NCBI RefSeq assembly: GCF_014836715.1
Contig: NZ_JACSQI010000002.1
Span: forward strand, 514,056-578,055
Length of the DNA: 64,000 nucleotides
Reading direction: 5' to 3'
Source of the DNA: Escherichia whittamii
GTDB lineage: Bacteria; Pseudomonadota; Gammaproteobacteria; Enterobacterales; Enterobacteriaceae
The notes below the pieces were generated by a model that saw nothing but the letters and a program-made list of their open reading frames with translations, had not been told where the DNA came from and searched no databases. This document shows positions 25,760 to 35,406 of this stretch, one piece after another. The position numbers and the translations under genes are program-made. The first letter of the stretch is position 1, and each line of letters begins with the position of its first letter.

Positions 25760-26569
25760 TTATTCGGTGATATCTTTAGGCGTAACACTATTGACAGGTA
25801 AATTTTGCGCAATGAGAAAGCGATAAATCGCCGCACCAACGCAGGCACCAATGACCGGAGCAATAATGGGTACAATGAAATAAGGAATATTGCGTCCGCC
25901 AGTCATCGCTATTTCTCCCCACCCAGCAAGCCAGGTGAAAATTTTTGGTCCAAAATCACGCGCTGGATTCATGGCAAAACCAGTTAATGGTCCAGTAGAA
26001 GCACCAATAACAGCAACCAGAATACCAATCAGTAAAGGGGCAAGAGGCCCCTTTGGTACGCCATTGCCGTCATCGGTCAACGCCATAATCAATCCCATTA
26101 ACATAGACGTTATGACCACTTCGACCAACGCCGCCTGCCATACATTTATTGCCGCTGCCGGGTAAGTACTGAAGATACTGGCGAGTTGTAAACTTTCTGT
26201 ACTACCACGAACCATATTGTGGGTAGATTCAAAATCGGTAAACAAATTGCTATATAAAAAATACGCCAGAACCGCACCACCAAAGGCACCCGCTAATTGC
26301 GCCACACAAAATGGCAGCACTTTACGGCCAGGAAAAGCGGCGAACAACCATAGAGCAATCGTAACCGCCGGGTTGAGATGAGCGCCGGAAATTCCTGCCG
26401 TAAGATAAACAGCAAGTGAAATACCTAACCCCCAAATAATACAAATTTCCCACAGTCCCAGACTTGCCCCGGCAAGTTTGAGGGCACACAAACAACCAAT
26501 GCCAAAAAAGAGGAACAGTCCGGTGCCCAAAAACTCGGCAACGCATTGCGCCTTGAGTGAATCATTCAT
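25760..26569 (-). CDS. pduF: propanediol diffusion facilitator PduF
   Basis: A 269-residue aquaglyceroporin with six membrane segments and the two pore motifs HLNPAVTIALW (near 65) and GFAMNPARDFGPK (near 200). The Arg-Asp after the second NPA is typical of glycerol-type channels. It lets 1,2-propanediol cross the inner membrane. It is divergent from pduA. Confidence 0.95.
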   Translation of the reverse strand: MNDSLKAQCVAEFLGTGLFLFFGIGCLCALKLAGASLGLWEICIIWGLGISLAVYLTAGISGAHLNPAVTIALWLFAAFPGRKVLPFCVAQLAGAFGGAVLAYFLYSNLFTDFESTHNMVRGSTESLQLASIFSTYPAAAINVWQAALVEVVITSMLMGLIMALTDDGNGVPKGPLAPLLIGILVAVIGASTGPLTGFAMNPARDFGPKIFTWLAGWGEIAMTGGRNIPYFIVPIIAPVIGACVGAAIYRFLIAQNLPVNSVTPKDITE

Positions 26570-27082
26570 AGTGACACCTTCTTTGCGGAGTTTATTTCTT
26601 CATCAGCCAACAGAATTGCTGATTGTTGTGTATATCGAGCGCAACTATAAAAATTGCTCTGCAGAAAATATTGCTAACATGCATGACAGACTCGTGGAAA
26701 AATCGTGCTGACATAGCAAATTATTGTCATTGCCGAAGCATGCAACACAGCGTTAATCAGTGCTGATAGTAATAATTACTGCCCAATTTTCACAATAAAA
26801 AATTGTCATCACGATATAATAAAATTTAAACAAATATCACAGTTCCCTTCTGCGAACCAAACCCAACGAAATATTATTCTCGATTAAGCCCACTAGCCAA
26901 CGCAATTAATTCACATTGAAACACCCATAAAATAACCAATAAATTAATAACATATAGTTTATAAAAGCAATTTTATAATATTTGTTCTCTATTAATTTTT
27001 CTCATTGGCCGGTTAAGTCAGCCATTCTTTTTCCTCGCTTTTTTTTATAGTCATATCGACAAAAAATCCATGCGAGGTCTTT
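26570..27082. promoter_or_regulatory. divergent pduF/pduA control region
   Basis: This 513-base, very AT-rich region must hold the pduF promoter and the main pdu promoter with PocR sites, by analogy with Salmonella. No PocR consensus is known to me, and I could not single out a convincing CRP site. No gene is seen. Confidence 0.6.
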
Positions 27083-27367
27083 ATGCAACAAGAAGCGTTA
27101 GGAATGGTAGAAACCAAAGGCTTAACTGCCGCCATAGAGGCCGCAGACGCCATGGTGAAGTCGGCAAATGTATTGCTGGTCGGCTACGAAAAAATAGGTT
27201 CCGGGCTGGTGACCGTCATCGTTCGTGGTGATGTCGGGGCGGTAAAAGCGGCAACAGACGCAGGTGCCGCCGCTGCGCGTAACGTCGGTGAAGTGAAAGC
27301 CGTACACGTTATTCCCCGCCCACATACCGATGTCGAAAAAATCTTGCCAAAGGGAATTAACCCATGA
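27083..27367 (+). CDS. pduA: microcompartment shell protein PduA
   Basis: This 94-residue single BMC-domain protein begins [22 protein letters not shown] and contains [25 protein letters not shown] and HVIPRPH. Hexamers tile the shell facets, and the pore lets 1,2-propanediol in while limiting escape of propionaldehyde. It is first in the operon; its stop overlaps the pduB start. PduJ (33272) is a close paralogue. Confidence 0.97.
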   Translation: MQQEALGMVETKGLTAAIEAADAMVKSANVLLVGYEKIGSGLVTVIVRGDVGAVKAATDAGAAAARNVGEVKAVHVIPRPHTDVEKILPKGINP

Positions 27368-28176
27368 GCAGCAATGAACTGGTCGAACAAATCATGGCAC
27401 AGGTCATCGCCCGCGTAGCGACGCCAGAGCATGAGGTTCTCCCGGAAACCACTCATCAAACACGAGAGACGGCTATGGCAGAAAAAAGCTGCACGTTAAC
27501 AGAATTTGTTGGCACCGCTATTGGCGACACTGTAGGTCTGGTCATTGCGAACGTTGATAGCGCCCTGCTGGACGCGATGAAACTCGAAAAACGCTATCGC
27601 TCCATTGGCATTCTGGGTGCGCGTATTGGCGCAGGTCCACACATTATGGCTGCTGATGAAGCGGTCAAAGCCACCAACACTGAAGTAATTAGTATTGAAC
27701 TTCCTCGCGATACCAAAGGCGGTGCCGGACACGGCTCATTAATCCTCTTAGGTGGCAACGATGTTTCCGATGTGAAACGCGGTATTGAAGTTGCCCTGAA
27801 AGAACTCGACCGGACCTTTGGTGATGTCTATGCCAACGAAGCCGGGCATCTTGAACTGCAATATACCGCCCGTGCCAGCTATGCACTGGAAAAAGCGTTT
27901 GGCGCTCCGCTGGGGCGCGCTTGCGGCGTTATTGTCGGCGCTCCAGCTGCTGTTGGTGTTCTGATGGCCGATACCGCGCTGAAGTCCGCCAATGTGGATG
28001 TCGTGGCGTACAGCTCACCTGCTCATGGCACCAGCTACAGCAATGAAGTCATTCTGATTATCTCGGGTGACTCCGGCGCAGTCCGTCAGGCGGTCATCTC
28101 CGCACGCGAAATCGGTAAAACCGTACTTTCGACTCTCGGCGATACACCGAAAAACGATCGCCCTTCCTACATCTGA
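27364..28176 (+). CDS. pduB: tandem-BMC shell protein PduB (with PduB')
   Basis: This 270-residue protein has two BMC domains that form pseudohexameric trimers. An internal ATG at 27475 ([11 protein letters not shown], residue 38) corresponds to the start of the short form PduB' known from Salmonella. The N-terminal 37 residues of the long form link shell and enzyme core there. ATGA overlap with pduA. Confidence 0.96.
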   Translation: MSSNELVEQIMAQVIARVATPEHEVLPETTHQTRETAMAEKSCTLTEFVGTAIGDTVGLVIANVDSALLDAMKLEKRYRSIGILGARIGAGPHIMAADEAVKATNTEVISIELPRDTKGGAGHGSLILLGGNDVSDVKRGIEVALKELDRTFGDVYANEAGHLELQYTARASYALEKAFGAPLGRACGVIVGAPAAVGVLMADTALKSANVDVVAYSSPAHGTSYSNEVILIISGDSGAVRQAVISAREIGKTVLSTLGDTPKNDRPSYI

Positions 28177-28194
28177 ATTCCCTGAGGCAGATTC

Positions 28195-29859
28195 ATGAGA
28201 TCGAAAAGATTTGAAGCACTGGCCAAACGCCCGGTCAACCAGGACGGTTTCGTTAAAGAGTGGATTGAAGAAGGCTTCATTGCGATGGAAAGCCCGAACG
28301 ATCCAAAACCGTCAATCAAAATTGTTAACGGCGTCGTCACCGAGCTGGATGGAAAGCCCGCCAGCCAGTTTGACCTGATCGACCACTTTATCGCCCGCTA
28401 CGGCATCAATCTCGCGCGCGCCGAAGAAGTCATCGCGATGGATTCGGTCAAACTTGCCAATATGTTGTGCGATCCAAATGTCAAACGTAGCGATATCGTT
28501 CCCCTTACCACAGCAATGACGCCCGCTAAAATCGTCGAAGTCGTTTCGCAAATGAACGTGGTAGAGATGATGATGGCGATGCAAAAAATGCGCGCCCGTC
28601 GGACACCATCACAACAGGCTCACGTCACCAACGTTAAAGATAATCCGGTACAAATTGCTGCCGACGCGGCTGAAGGGGCATGGCGCGGGTTTGACGAACA
28701 GGAAACCACCGTCGCTGTTGCTCGCTATGCCCCGTTCAACGCCATCGCTCTGCTGGTAGGTTCGCAGGTTGGGCGCCCGGGCGTTTTGACCCAGTGTTCG
28801 CTGGAAGAAGCCACCGAACTGAAACTCGGTATGTTAGGCCACACCTGTTACGCCGAAACTATTTCTGTCTACGGCACAGAACCCGTTTTCACCGATGGCG
28901 ATGACACCCCGTGGTCAAAAGGATTTCTCGCGTCGTCTTATGCTTCTCGCGGCTTAAAAATGCGCTTTACTTCCGGCTCCGGCTCTGAAGTGCAGATGGG
29001 CTACGCGGAAGGAAAATCAATGCTTTATCTCGAGGCTCGTTGCATTTACATCACCAAAGCCGCAGGTGTTCAGGGGCTGCAGAATGGTTCGGTAAGTTGC
29101 ATTGGTGTTCCATCAGCGGTGCCGTCAGGCATCCGTGCAGTGCTGGCGGAAAACCTAATTTGCGCATCGCTGGATCTGGAATGTGCCTCCAGTAATGACC
29201 AGACCTTTACCCACTCAGATATGCGCCGTACCGCGCGTTTTCTGATGCAGTTCCTGCCGGGTACTGACTTTATCTCTTCCGGTTTTTCCGCTGTGCCGAA
29301 CTACGACAACATGTTTGCCGGTTCAAACGAAGATGCCGAAGACTTCGATGATTACAACGTCATTCAGCGTGACCTGAAGGTTGATGGCGGTCTGCGACCG
29401 GTGCGCGAAGAAGATGTTGTCGCCATCCGCAATAAAGCCGCACGCGCTTTACAGGCTGTCTTTGCCGGTATGGGTTTACCCCCTATTACCGATGAAGAAG
29501 TCGAAGCGGCGACCTATGCCCACGGCTCGAAAGATATGCCAGAACGCAACATCGTAGAAGACATTAAGTTCGCCCAGGAAATTATCAATAAAAACCGTAA
29601 CAGCCTGGAAGTAGTGAAAGCCCTGGCGCAAGGTGGGTTTACCGATGTCGCCCAGGACATGCTCAACATGCAAAAAGCGAAACTGACCGGCGATTATCTC
29701 CATACCTCAGCCATTATCGTCGATGACGGACAAGTGCTCTCTGCGGTCAATGACGTCAATGATTACGCCGGACCGGCTACGGGTTATCGCCTACAAGGGA
29801 AACGCTGGGAAGAGATCAAAAATATTCCCGGTGCACTTGACCCCAACGAAATTGACTAA
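28195..29859 (+). CDS. pduC: propanediol dehydratase large subunit PduC
   Basis: This 554-residue alpha subunit of the adenosylcobalamin-dependent diol dehydratase (alpha2beta2gamma2, with PduD and PduE) forms the TIM barrel that binds substrate and converts 1,2-propanediol to propionaldehyde. Length and blocks such as MRARRTPSQQAHVTN and GSGSEVQMGYAEGKSM are those of the family. No frameshift is seen. Confidence 0.97.
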   Translation: MRSKRFEALAKRPVNQDGFVKEWIEEGFIAMESPNDPKPSIKIVNGVVTELDGKPASQFDLIDHFIARYGINLARAEEVIAMDSVKLANMLCDPNVKRSDIVPLTTAMTPAKIVEVVSQMNVVEMMMAMQKMRARRTPSQQAHVTNVKDNPVQIAADAAEGAWRGFDEQETTVAVARYAPFNAIALLVGSQVGRPGVLTQCSLEEATELKLGMLGHTCYAETISVYGTEPVFTDGDDTPWSKGFLASSYASRGLKMRFTSGSGSEVQMGYAEGKSMLYLEARCIYITKAAGVQGLQNGSVSCIGVPSAVPSGIRAVLAENLICASLDLECASSNDQTFTHSDMRRTARFLMQFLPGTDFISSGFSAVPNYDNMFAGSNEDAEDFDDYNVIQRDLKVDGGLRPVREEDVVAIRNKAARALQAVFAGMGLPPITDEEVEAATYAHGSKDMPERNIVEDIKFAQEIINKNRNSLEVVKALAQGGFTDVAQDMLNMQKAKLTGDYLHTSAIIVDDGQVLSAVNDVNDYAGPATGYRLQGKRWEEIKNIPGALDPNEID

Positions 29860-29868
29860 GGGTGAGAA

Positions 29869-30537
29869 ATGGAAATTAACGAAAAATTACTACGTCAGGT
29901 AATCGAAGACGTGTTGGCAGAAATGCAAACCAGCGACAAGTCCGTTTCATTTCGCGCACCTGTCTCCGCAACTGCCACTTCTGCACCGGATGCCGGGAGT
30001 TTTTTGACCGAAATAGGCGAAGCCCAACAAGGCACTCAGCAGGATGAAGTCATTATTGCTGTAGGCCCGGCATTTGGCCTGGCGCAGACCGTCAATATTA
30101 TCGGCATTCCGCATAAAAACATCTTGCGCGAAGTGATTGCCGGTATCGAAGAAGAAGGCATTAAAGCCCGTGTGATTCGCTGCTTTAAATCGTCTGATGT
30201 CGCATTCGTGGCGGTCGAAGGCGATCGCCTTAGTGGTTCCGGCATTGCTATTGGTATTCAGTCAAAAGGCACCACGGTTATCCACCAGCAGGGGCTTCCC
30301 CCTTTGTCTAACCTGGAACTTTTCCCGCAAGCGCCTTTGTTGACGCTGGAAACTTATCGCCAGATTGGCAAAAACGCCGCGCGTTATGCGAAGCGTGAGT
30401 CTCCACAACCAGTTCCGACCCTCAACGATCAAATGGCGCGGCCTAAATACCAGGCCAAATCAGCCATTTTGCATATCAAAGAGACGAAGTACGTGGTAAC
30501 TGGCAAAAAACCGCAAGAACTGCGCGTGACGTTTTAA
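29869..30537 (+). CDS. pduD: propanediol dehydratase medium subunit PduD
   Basis: A 222-residue beta subunit. The first 19 residues, [19 protein letters not shown], form the amphipathic helix that targets the dehydratase into the microcompartment, followed by a flexible linker. The rest ([20 protein letters not shown] onward) helps bind the cobalamin. Confidence 0.96.
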   Translation: MEINEKLLRQVIEDVLAEMQTSDKSVSFRAPVSATATSAPDAGSFLTEIGEAQQGTQQDEVIIAVGPAFGLAQTVNIIGIPHKNILREVIAGIEEEGIKARVIRCFKSSDVAFVAVEGDRLSGSGIAIGIQSKGTTVIHQQGLPPLSNLELFPQAPLLTLETYRQIGKNAARYAKRESPQPVPTLNDQMARPKYQAKSAILHIKETKYVVTGKKPQELRVTF

Positions 30538-30551
30538 CAAAGGAAACCTTC

Positions 30552-31070
30552 ATGAATACCGATGCAATTGAGTCGATGGTCAGGGACGTGTTGAACCGCA
30601 TGAACAGTCTACAGAGTGTAACTCCTGTTCCTGCAGCCCCCAACGCGTCAATACAGAGCGCCAAAGTGACTGATTACCCACTGGCAAATAAACATCCAGA
30701 ATGGGTCAAAACGGCGACCAATAAAACGCTCGACGATTTCACTCTGGAAAATGTACTCAGCGATAAAGTCATCGCCCAGGACATGCGCATAACCCCTGAA
30801 ACATTGCGTATTCAGGCCGCGATTGCCAGAGATGCTGGTCGCGATCGCCTGGCGATGAATTTTGAACGTGCCGCCGAGCTTACCTCTGTGCCGGACGATC
30901 GCATCCTTGAAATCTACAATGCGTTACGCCCTTATCGTTCAACTAAGCAAGAACTCATTGCCATTGCTGACGATCTTGAACGTCGTTATCAGGCCAAAAT
31001 TTGCGCTGCATTTGTCCGCGAAGCTGCAGAACTCTATGTCGAGCGTAAAAAACTGAAAGGCGATGATTAA
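30552..31070 (+). CDS. pduE: propanediol dehydratase small subunit PduE
   Basis: This 172-residue gamma subunit has an N-terminal helix (MNTDAIESMVRDVLNRM) like the other cargo tags, and then the dehydratase small-subunit domain (RITPETLRIQAAIARDAGRDRLA). It is 14 bases after pduD behind AAAGGAAA. Confidence 0.96.
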   Translation: MNTDAIESMVRDVLNRMNSLQSVTPVPAAPNASIQSAKVTDYPLANKHPEWVKTATNKTLDDFTLENVLSDKVIAQDMRITPETLRIQAAIARDAGRDRLAMNFERAAELTSVPDDRILEIYNALRPYRSTKQELIAIADDLERRYQAKICAAFVREAAELYVERKKLKGDD

Positions 31071-31079
31071 GGACGAACT

Positions 31080-32912
31080 ATGCGATATATAGCAGGCATT
31101 GATATCGGCAATTCATCCACAGAAGTGGCACTGGCGACGCTCAGTACGTCTGGAGAATTGTCATTCGTGAGCAGCGCTCTTGCGGAAACTACTGGAATCA
31201 AAGGTACGTTGCGTAACGTACATGGTATTCAGGAGGCGCTCGCACAGGCAACGAAAAAAGTCGGCATCAATGTCAGCGATATTTCGCTTATTCGTATCAA
31301 CGAAGCAACTCCGGTCATTGGTGATGTGGCGATGGAAACCATTACAGAAACCATCATCACCGAATCAACCATGATTGGTCACAATCCGAAAACTCCGGGC
31401 GGAGTGGGACTGGGCGTGGGGCTCACCATCACGCCACAAGAGTTGTTAACACGCCCGGCAAACACCCCGTACATTCTGGTCGTGTCATCGGCATTTGATT
31501 TTGCCGATATCGCGACCATGATAAACGCCTCCGTGCGTGCTGGATATCAACTGACTGGCGTTATTCTGCAACGCGATGATGGCGTGCTGGTCAGTAACCG
31601 ACTGGAAATCCCTTTACCCATTGTTGATGAAGTCCTCTACATCGATCGTATTCCGCTCGGTATGCTGGCCGCTATTGAAGTCGCCGTTCCCGGGAAGGTT
31701 ATCGAAACCCTGTCGAACCCGTATGGGATTGCCACCGTTTTCGCCCTCAATGCTGAAGAGACTAAAAATATCGTTCCTGTTGCACGAGCGCTAATCGGCA
31801 ACCGTTCTGCAGTAGTGGTGAAAACACCTTCTGGCGACGTTAAAGCCCGTTCGATACCCGCCGGAAACATCGAACTGCTTTCTGCCGGACGCACAATTCG
31901 AGTTGATGTTGCTGCAGGTGCCGACGCCATTATGAAAGCCGTCGGCGAGTGCTCAAAACTGGAAAACGTGACGGGAGAACCAGGCACCAACATCGGCGGT
32001 ATGCTGGAACATGTTCGCCAGACTATGGCGGAGCTGACCAATAAACCCAGCCACGAAATTTTTATTCAGGATTTACTGGCGATAGATACCTCTGTTCCCG
32101 TCAGCGTAACCGGTGGTCTGGCTGGTGAGTTTTCACTGGAACAGGCAGTGGGTATCGCTTCAATGGTGAAATCCGACCGACTGCAAATGGCGATGATCGC
32201 CAGTGAAATTAAGCAAAAACTGCATGTTGATGTTCAGGTTGGAGGCGCTGAAGCAGAAGCCGCAATTCAGGGAGCCTTGACTACCCCTGGAACCACACGC
32301 CCTCTGGCAATTCTGGACTTAGGCGCAGGTTCTACCGATGCCTCCATCATCAATCAGAAAGGGGAAATGATAGCCACTCACCTTGCGGGTGCGGGCGACA
32401 TGGTGACCATGATTATTGCCCGGGAACTGGGCTTAAATGATCGTTATCTGGCAGAAGAAATCAAAAAGTACCCGTTGGCAAAAGTAGAAAGCCTGTTCCA
32501 CTTACGCCATGAAGACGGCAGCGTTCAGTTCTTCCCTACTCCCCTATCCCCTCATGTATTTGCCCGCGTTTGTGTAGTGAAACCTGACGAACTGGTGCCT
32601 ATTCCCGGCGATTTAACGCTGGAAAAAGTTCGTGCTGTTCGTCGCAGTGCGAAAGAGCGCGTCTTCGTAACCAATGCCCTGCGCGCGCTACGTCAGGTAA
32701 GTCCTGGCGGAAACATTCGCGATATTCCGTTCGTCGTTCTGGTGGGCGGTTCTTCGCTGGATTTCGAAGTACCGCAGTTAGTCACCGATGCGTTGGCGCA
32801 TTATCGGCTGGTCGCCGGGCGCGGGAATATCCGTGGTAGTGAAGGCCCGCGCAATGCGGTAGCTACCGGGCTACTCATTTCCTGGCACAAGGAATCGGCT
32901 CATGGAAAGTAA
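31080..32912 (+). CDS. pduG: diol dehydratase reactivase large subunit PduG
   Basis: A 610-residue actin/Hsp70-fold ATPase starting MRYIAGIDIGNSSTEVALA, whose phosphate-binding loop is GIDIGNSSTE. A second nucleotide motif, LDLGAGSTDASII, is near 410-425. With PduH it exchanges damaged cobalamin on inactivated dehydratase for fresh coenzyme at the cost of ATP. Confidence 0.97.
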   Translation: MRYIAGIDIGNSSTEVALATLSTSGELSFVSSALAETTGIKGTLRNVHGIQEALAQATKKVGINVSDISLIRINEATPVIGDVAMETITETIITESTMIGHNPKTPGGVGLGVGLTITPQELLTRPANTPYILVVSSAFDFADIATMINASVRAGYQLTGVILQRDDGVLVSNRLEIPLPIVDEVLYIDRIPLGMLAAIEVAVPGKVIETLSNPYGIATVFALNAEETKNIVPVARALIGNRSAVVVKTPSGDVKARSIPAGNIELLSAGRTIRVDVAAGADAIMKAVGECSKLENVTGEPGTNIGGMLEHVRQTMAELTNKPSHEIFIQDLLAIDTSVPVSVTGGLAGEFSLEQAVGIASMVKSDRLQMAMIASEIKQKLHVDVQVGGAEAEAAIQGALTTPGTTRPLAILDLGAGSTDASIINQKGEMIATHLAGAGDMVTMIIARELGLNDRYLAEEIKKYPLAKVESLFHLRHEDGSVQFFPTPLSPHVFARVCVVKPDELVPIPGDLTLEKVRAVRRSAKERVFVTNALRALRQVSPGGNIRDIPFVVLVGGSSLDFEVPQLVTDALAHYRLVAGRGNIRGSEGPRNAVATGLLISWHKESAHGK

Positions 32913-33252
32913 AGATCATGCGCCAGTCATTGTCGTCACAGAAATCGGTGACTGCATCAATACATGGAATGAGGTGCTTCTTGGCATTGAAGAGGAAGGT
33001 ATTCCCTTTCGCATTCAACATATTCCGTCAGGTGAAGTTATCGATAGCGCCTGGCTGGCTGCTCGTCAGTCCCCCCTGCTGGTTGGCATAGCCTGCGACC
33101 GGGAAAAACTGATTGTGCATTACAAAAACTTACCGGCATCAGCGCCACTGTTTACGCTGATGTATCAACAAGATAACCATGCCCGGCGTAGCATCGGCAA
33201 TAACGCTGCCCGCCTGGTAAAAGGCATTCCCTTCAGGGAATGCCACTCATAA
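32902..33252 (+). CDS. pduH: diol dehydratase reactivase small subunit PduH
   Basis: This 116-residue beta subunit of the reactivase has a fold like PduD's cobalamin-contact region and competes for the dehydratase large subunit. It starts inside the end of pduG (11-base overlap). Confidence 0.95.
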   Translation: MESKDHAPVIVVTEIGDCINTWNEVLLGIEEEGIPFRIQHIPSGEVIDSAWLAARQSPLLVGIACDREKLIVHYKNLPASAPLFTLMYQQDNHARRSIGNNAARLVKGIPFRECHS

Positions 33253-33271
33253 TCCACAGGAGAGACGCTGT

Positions 33272-33547
33272 ATGAACAACGCACTAGGACTGGTTGAAAC
33301 AAAAGGGTTAGTTGGCGCAATTGAAGCTGCAGATGCCATGGTTAAATCCGCCAACGTGCAACTGGTTGGCTATGAAAAGATTGGTTCAGGTCTGATTACG
33401 GTAATGGTCCGCGGCGACGTTGGCGCAGTAAAAGCCGCCGTTGATGCAGGGAGCGCCGCGGCAAGCGCAGTTGGCGAAGTGAAATCCTGCCATGTCATCC
33501 CACGGCCACACAGTGATGTTGAGGCCATTCTACCTAAATCTGCATAA
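33272..33547 (+). CDS. pduJ: microcompartment shell protein PduJ
   Basis: This 91-residue BMC hexamer is a close relative of PduA ([45 protein letters not shown]). It is a major shell component and in Salmonella is functionally similar to PduA when expressed from the pduA position. Confidence 0.96.
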   Translation: MNNALGLVETKGLVGAIEAADAMVKSANVQLVGYEKIGSGLITVMVRGDVGAVKAAVDAGSAAASAVGEVKSCHVIPRPHSDVEAILPKSA

Positions 33548-33570
33548 ACCCATTTACTAAGGAGCACAGC

Positions 33571-33984
33571 GTGAAGCAATCACTGGGATTACTTGAAGTC
33601 AGTGGTCTGGCACTCGCCATCAGTTGCGCAGACGCTATGGCAAAAGCCGCGTCCATCACGCTGGTTGGCATTGAGAAGACCAATGGTTCAGGCTGGACGC
33701 TCATCAAAATCACCGGTGACGTCGCCTCAGTTAATGCGGCGATCGCGACGGGTGCCAGTTTCGCCGGACAGCGAAATGGCCTTGTCGCACACAAAGTAAT
33801 TGCCCGCCCGGGAGAAGGAATACTGCCCCGCACAACAGAAGCATTGAATGTGAGGGTCGAAGCAAGCGAAACGCCAGCACCAACAATTGCCTCAGAGGTT
33901 ATCAGTTGTAATTTGTGTCTTGATCCAGCGTGCCAACGGCAAAAAGGTGAGCCCCGCTCTCTTTGCCTGCACTCCACTAAGTGA
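33571..33984 (+). CDS. pduK: shell protein PduK with C-terminal cysteine motif
   Basis: A 137-residue protein with a BMC domain at 1-90 (MKQSLGLLEVSGLALAISCAD) and a C-terminal CNLCLDPACQRQKGEPRSLC extension that may bind a metal or Fe-S centre. It is some 20 residues shorter than Salmonella PduK. The missing part is the acidic-proline linker between the two regions. Confidence 0.93.
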   Translation: MKQSLGLLEVSGLALAISCADAMAKAASITLVGIEKTNGSGWTLIKITGDVASVNAAIATGASFAGQRNGLVAHKVIARPGEGILPRTTEALNVRVEASETPAPTIASEVISCNLCLDPACQRQKGEPRSLCLHSTK

Positions 33985-33995
33985 GAGGTGTAGCA

Positions 33996-34628
33996 ATGGA
34001 TAAACAAACTTTGCAGGAGACTGTTAGCCTGGTCCTGGATGAGATGCGCAAGCGCCCTATCCCTCTGGGCGTTTCCAGTCGTCATATTCACCTTTCAACA
34101 GCAGATTATGTGCGCCTTTTTCCTGAACAGCCGATCAGCGAGAAAAAACTATTATTGCAACCAGGTCAATTCGCTGCTGAACAAGTTGTTACGCTGGTGG
34201 GACCAAAAGGAAAATTACACAACGTTCGCTTGTTGGGGCCGTTACGTAACTCAAGTCAGGTGGAGATTTCCCGGACCGACGCCAGAACGTTAGGGATCAC
34301 AGCCCCGCTACGTATGTCAGGCGATCTCAGCGGCACTCCTGGGGTTCGTCTGATAAGCCCATTTGCAGAGCTGGAAATCGCTTCTGGCGTTATTGTCGCG
34401 CAACGGCATATTCATATGTCTCCGCTTGATGCCCTGATTTATGGCGTTACACATGGCGATAAAGTGGCGGTCGCCGTTGAAGGTAATGAGCGACGACTGA
34501 TATTCGATAACGTTGCTGTTCGCGTCGCACCGGATATGCGTCTTGAAATGCATATTGATACCGACGAGGCCAACGCCGCAGGCGCTGATAATCCTGAAGT
34601 TTTTGCCACTCTGGTGTCAGCGCCATGA
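33996..34628 (+). CDS. pduL: phosphotransacylase PduL
   Basis: A 210-residue enzyme starting MDKQTLQETVSLVLDEM, an amphipathic helix that acts as encapsulation tag. It shows the repeated zinc-site blocks GVSSRHIHLS and AQRHIHMSPLDAL and the conserved SQVEISRTDARTLGI. It converts propionyl-CoA and phosphate to propionyl-phosphate and recycles CoA inside the shell. The frame opens 5 codons earlier, but the ATG at 33996 matches the family. Confidence 0.95.
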   Translation: MDKQTLQETVSLVLDEMRKRPIPLGVSSRHIHLSTADYVRLFPEQPISEKKLLLQPGQFAAEQVVTLVGPKGKLHNVRLLGPLRNSSQVEISRTDARTLGITAPLRMSGDLSGTPGVRLISPFAELEIASGVIVAQRHIHMSPLDALIYGVTHGDKVAVAVEGNERRLIFDNVAVRVAPDMRLEMHIDTDEANAAGADNPEVFATLVSAP

Positions 34629-35116
34629 ATAGCGTGCTGATGCAGCATATTGTTGACGAAGTCATTTTTCGCCTGAAACAACGAGCGGGAAAAACACTCG
34701 CACTGACTGTTCCGCAACTACGAGAAGCAAGCGTTCACGAGATAGTTCGTCAGTATGCATCGTTACAAATTCGATATGTCGATCTGCCGCTGTTGCGACA
34801 ACTTGCGGACAACGAAACGTCAGATCGAGCGGCGCTCTTCATTCACGGGGCGTTAGCCTGGGGAGTGCACATTCAATTGTCGTTGCAGAGTCATTTCCTG
34901 AACGCCATCAAATTGCAGGCTCTCGCCCGTCTACCGCTAACCTGGTGCGATGAACAAGGGCAACCAATCTACCTTCATCATGACCGACTTTTAAGTTATG
35001 CCGACATAGCGCAGTTATGCGCGGGGATTCTGGTGCTACAGCGGAAATGTTGTGTGACTGCACTCGCGCGCGAAGCGGCAATTACCCGAAACATTCAGTT
35101 AATCAGGCAGGAGTAA
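34625..35116 (+). CDS. pduM: microcompartment assembly protein PduM
   Basis: This 163-residue protein is of unknown biochemical activity and is needed for proper microcompartment structure in Salmonella. The start overlaps the pduL stop (ATGA). It begins MNSVLMQHIVDEVIFRLKQ, a helix similar to cargo tags. Confidence 0.92.
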   Translation: MNSVLMQHIVDEVIFRLKQRAGKTLALTVPQLREASVHEIVRQYASLQIRYVDLPLLRQLADNETSDRAALFIHGALAWGVHIQLSLQSHFLNAIKLQALARLPLTWCDEQGQPIYLHHDRLLSYADIAQLCAGILVLQRKCCVTALAREAAITRNIQLIRQE

Positions 35117-35119
35117 CCC

Positions 35120-35395
35120 ATGCATCTGGCTCGAGTCACTGGCGCGGTGGTATCCACGCAAAAATCACCTTCCCTGGTCGGGAAAAAACTGCTGCTGGTT
35201 CGCCGGGTCAGTGTTGACGGCGAACTGCCTCTCACGCCATTAACTGGCGACGAAGTTGCCGTTGATTCCGTTGGCGCTGGCGTCGGTGAGTTGGTACTCC
35301 TCAGCAGCGGCTCCAGCGCCAGACATGTTTTTAACGGCCCCAACGAAGCCATCGACCTGGCAGTGGTCGGCATTGTAGATACGCTTTCACGCTAA
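35120..35395 (+). CDS. pduN: pentameric vertex protein PduN
   Basis: A 91-residue EutN/CcmL-family protein ([28 protein letters not shown]). Pentamers close the vertices of the polyhedral shell. CAGGAG precedes the start. Confidence 0.95.
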   Translation: MHLARVTGAVVSTQKSPSLVGKKLLLVRRVSVDGELPLTPLTGDEVAVDSVGAGVGELVLLSSGSSARHVFNGPNEAIDLAVVGIVDTLSR

Positions 35396-35406
35396 GGAGT
35401 TGAAAG

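Noticed and set aside
27083..33547. pduA and pduJ as a recent duplication
   Set aside because: They are the known paralogous pair of all pdu operons and differ clearly at both ends.
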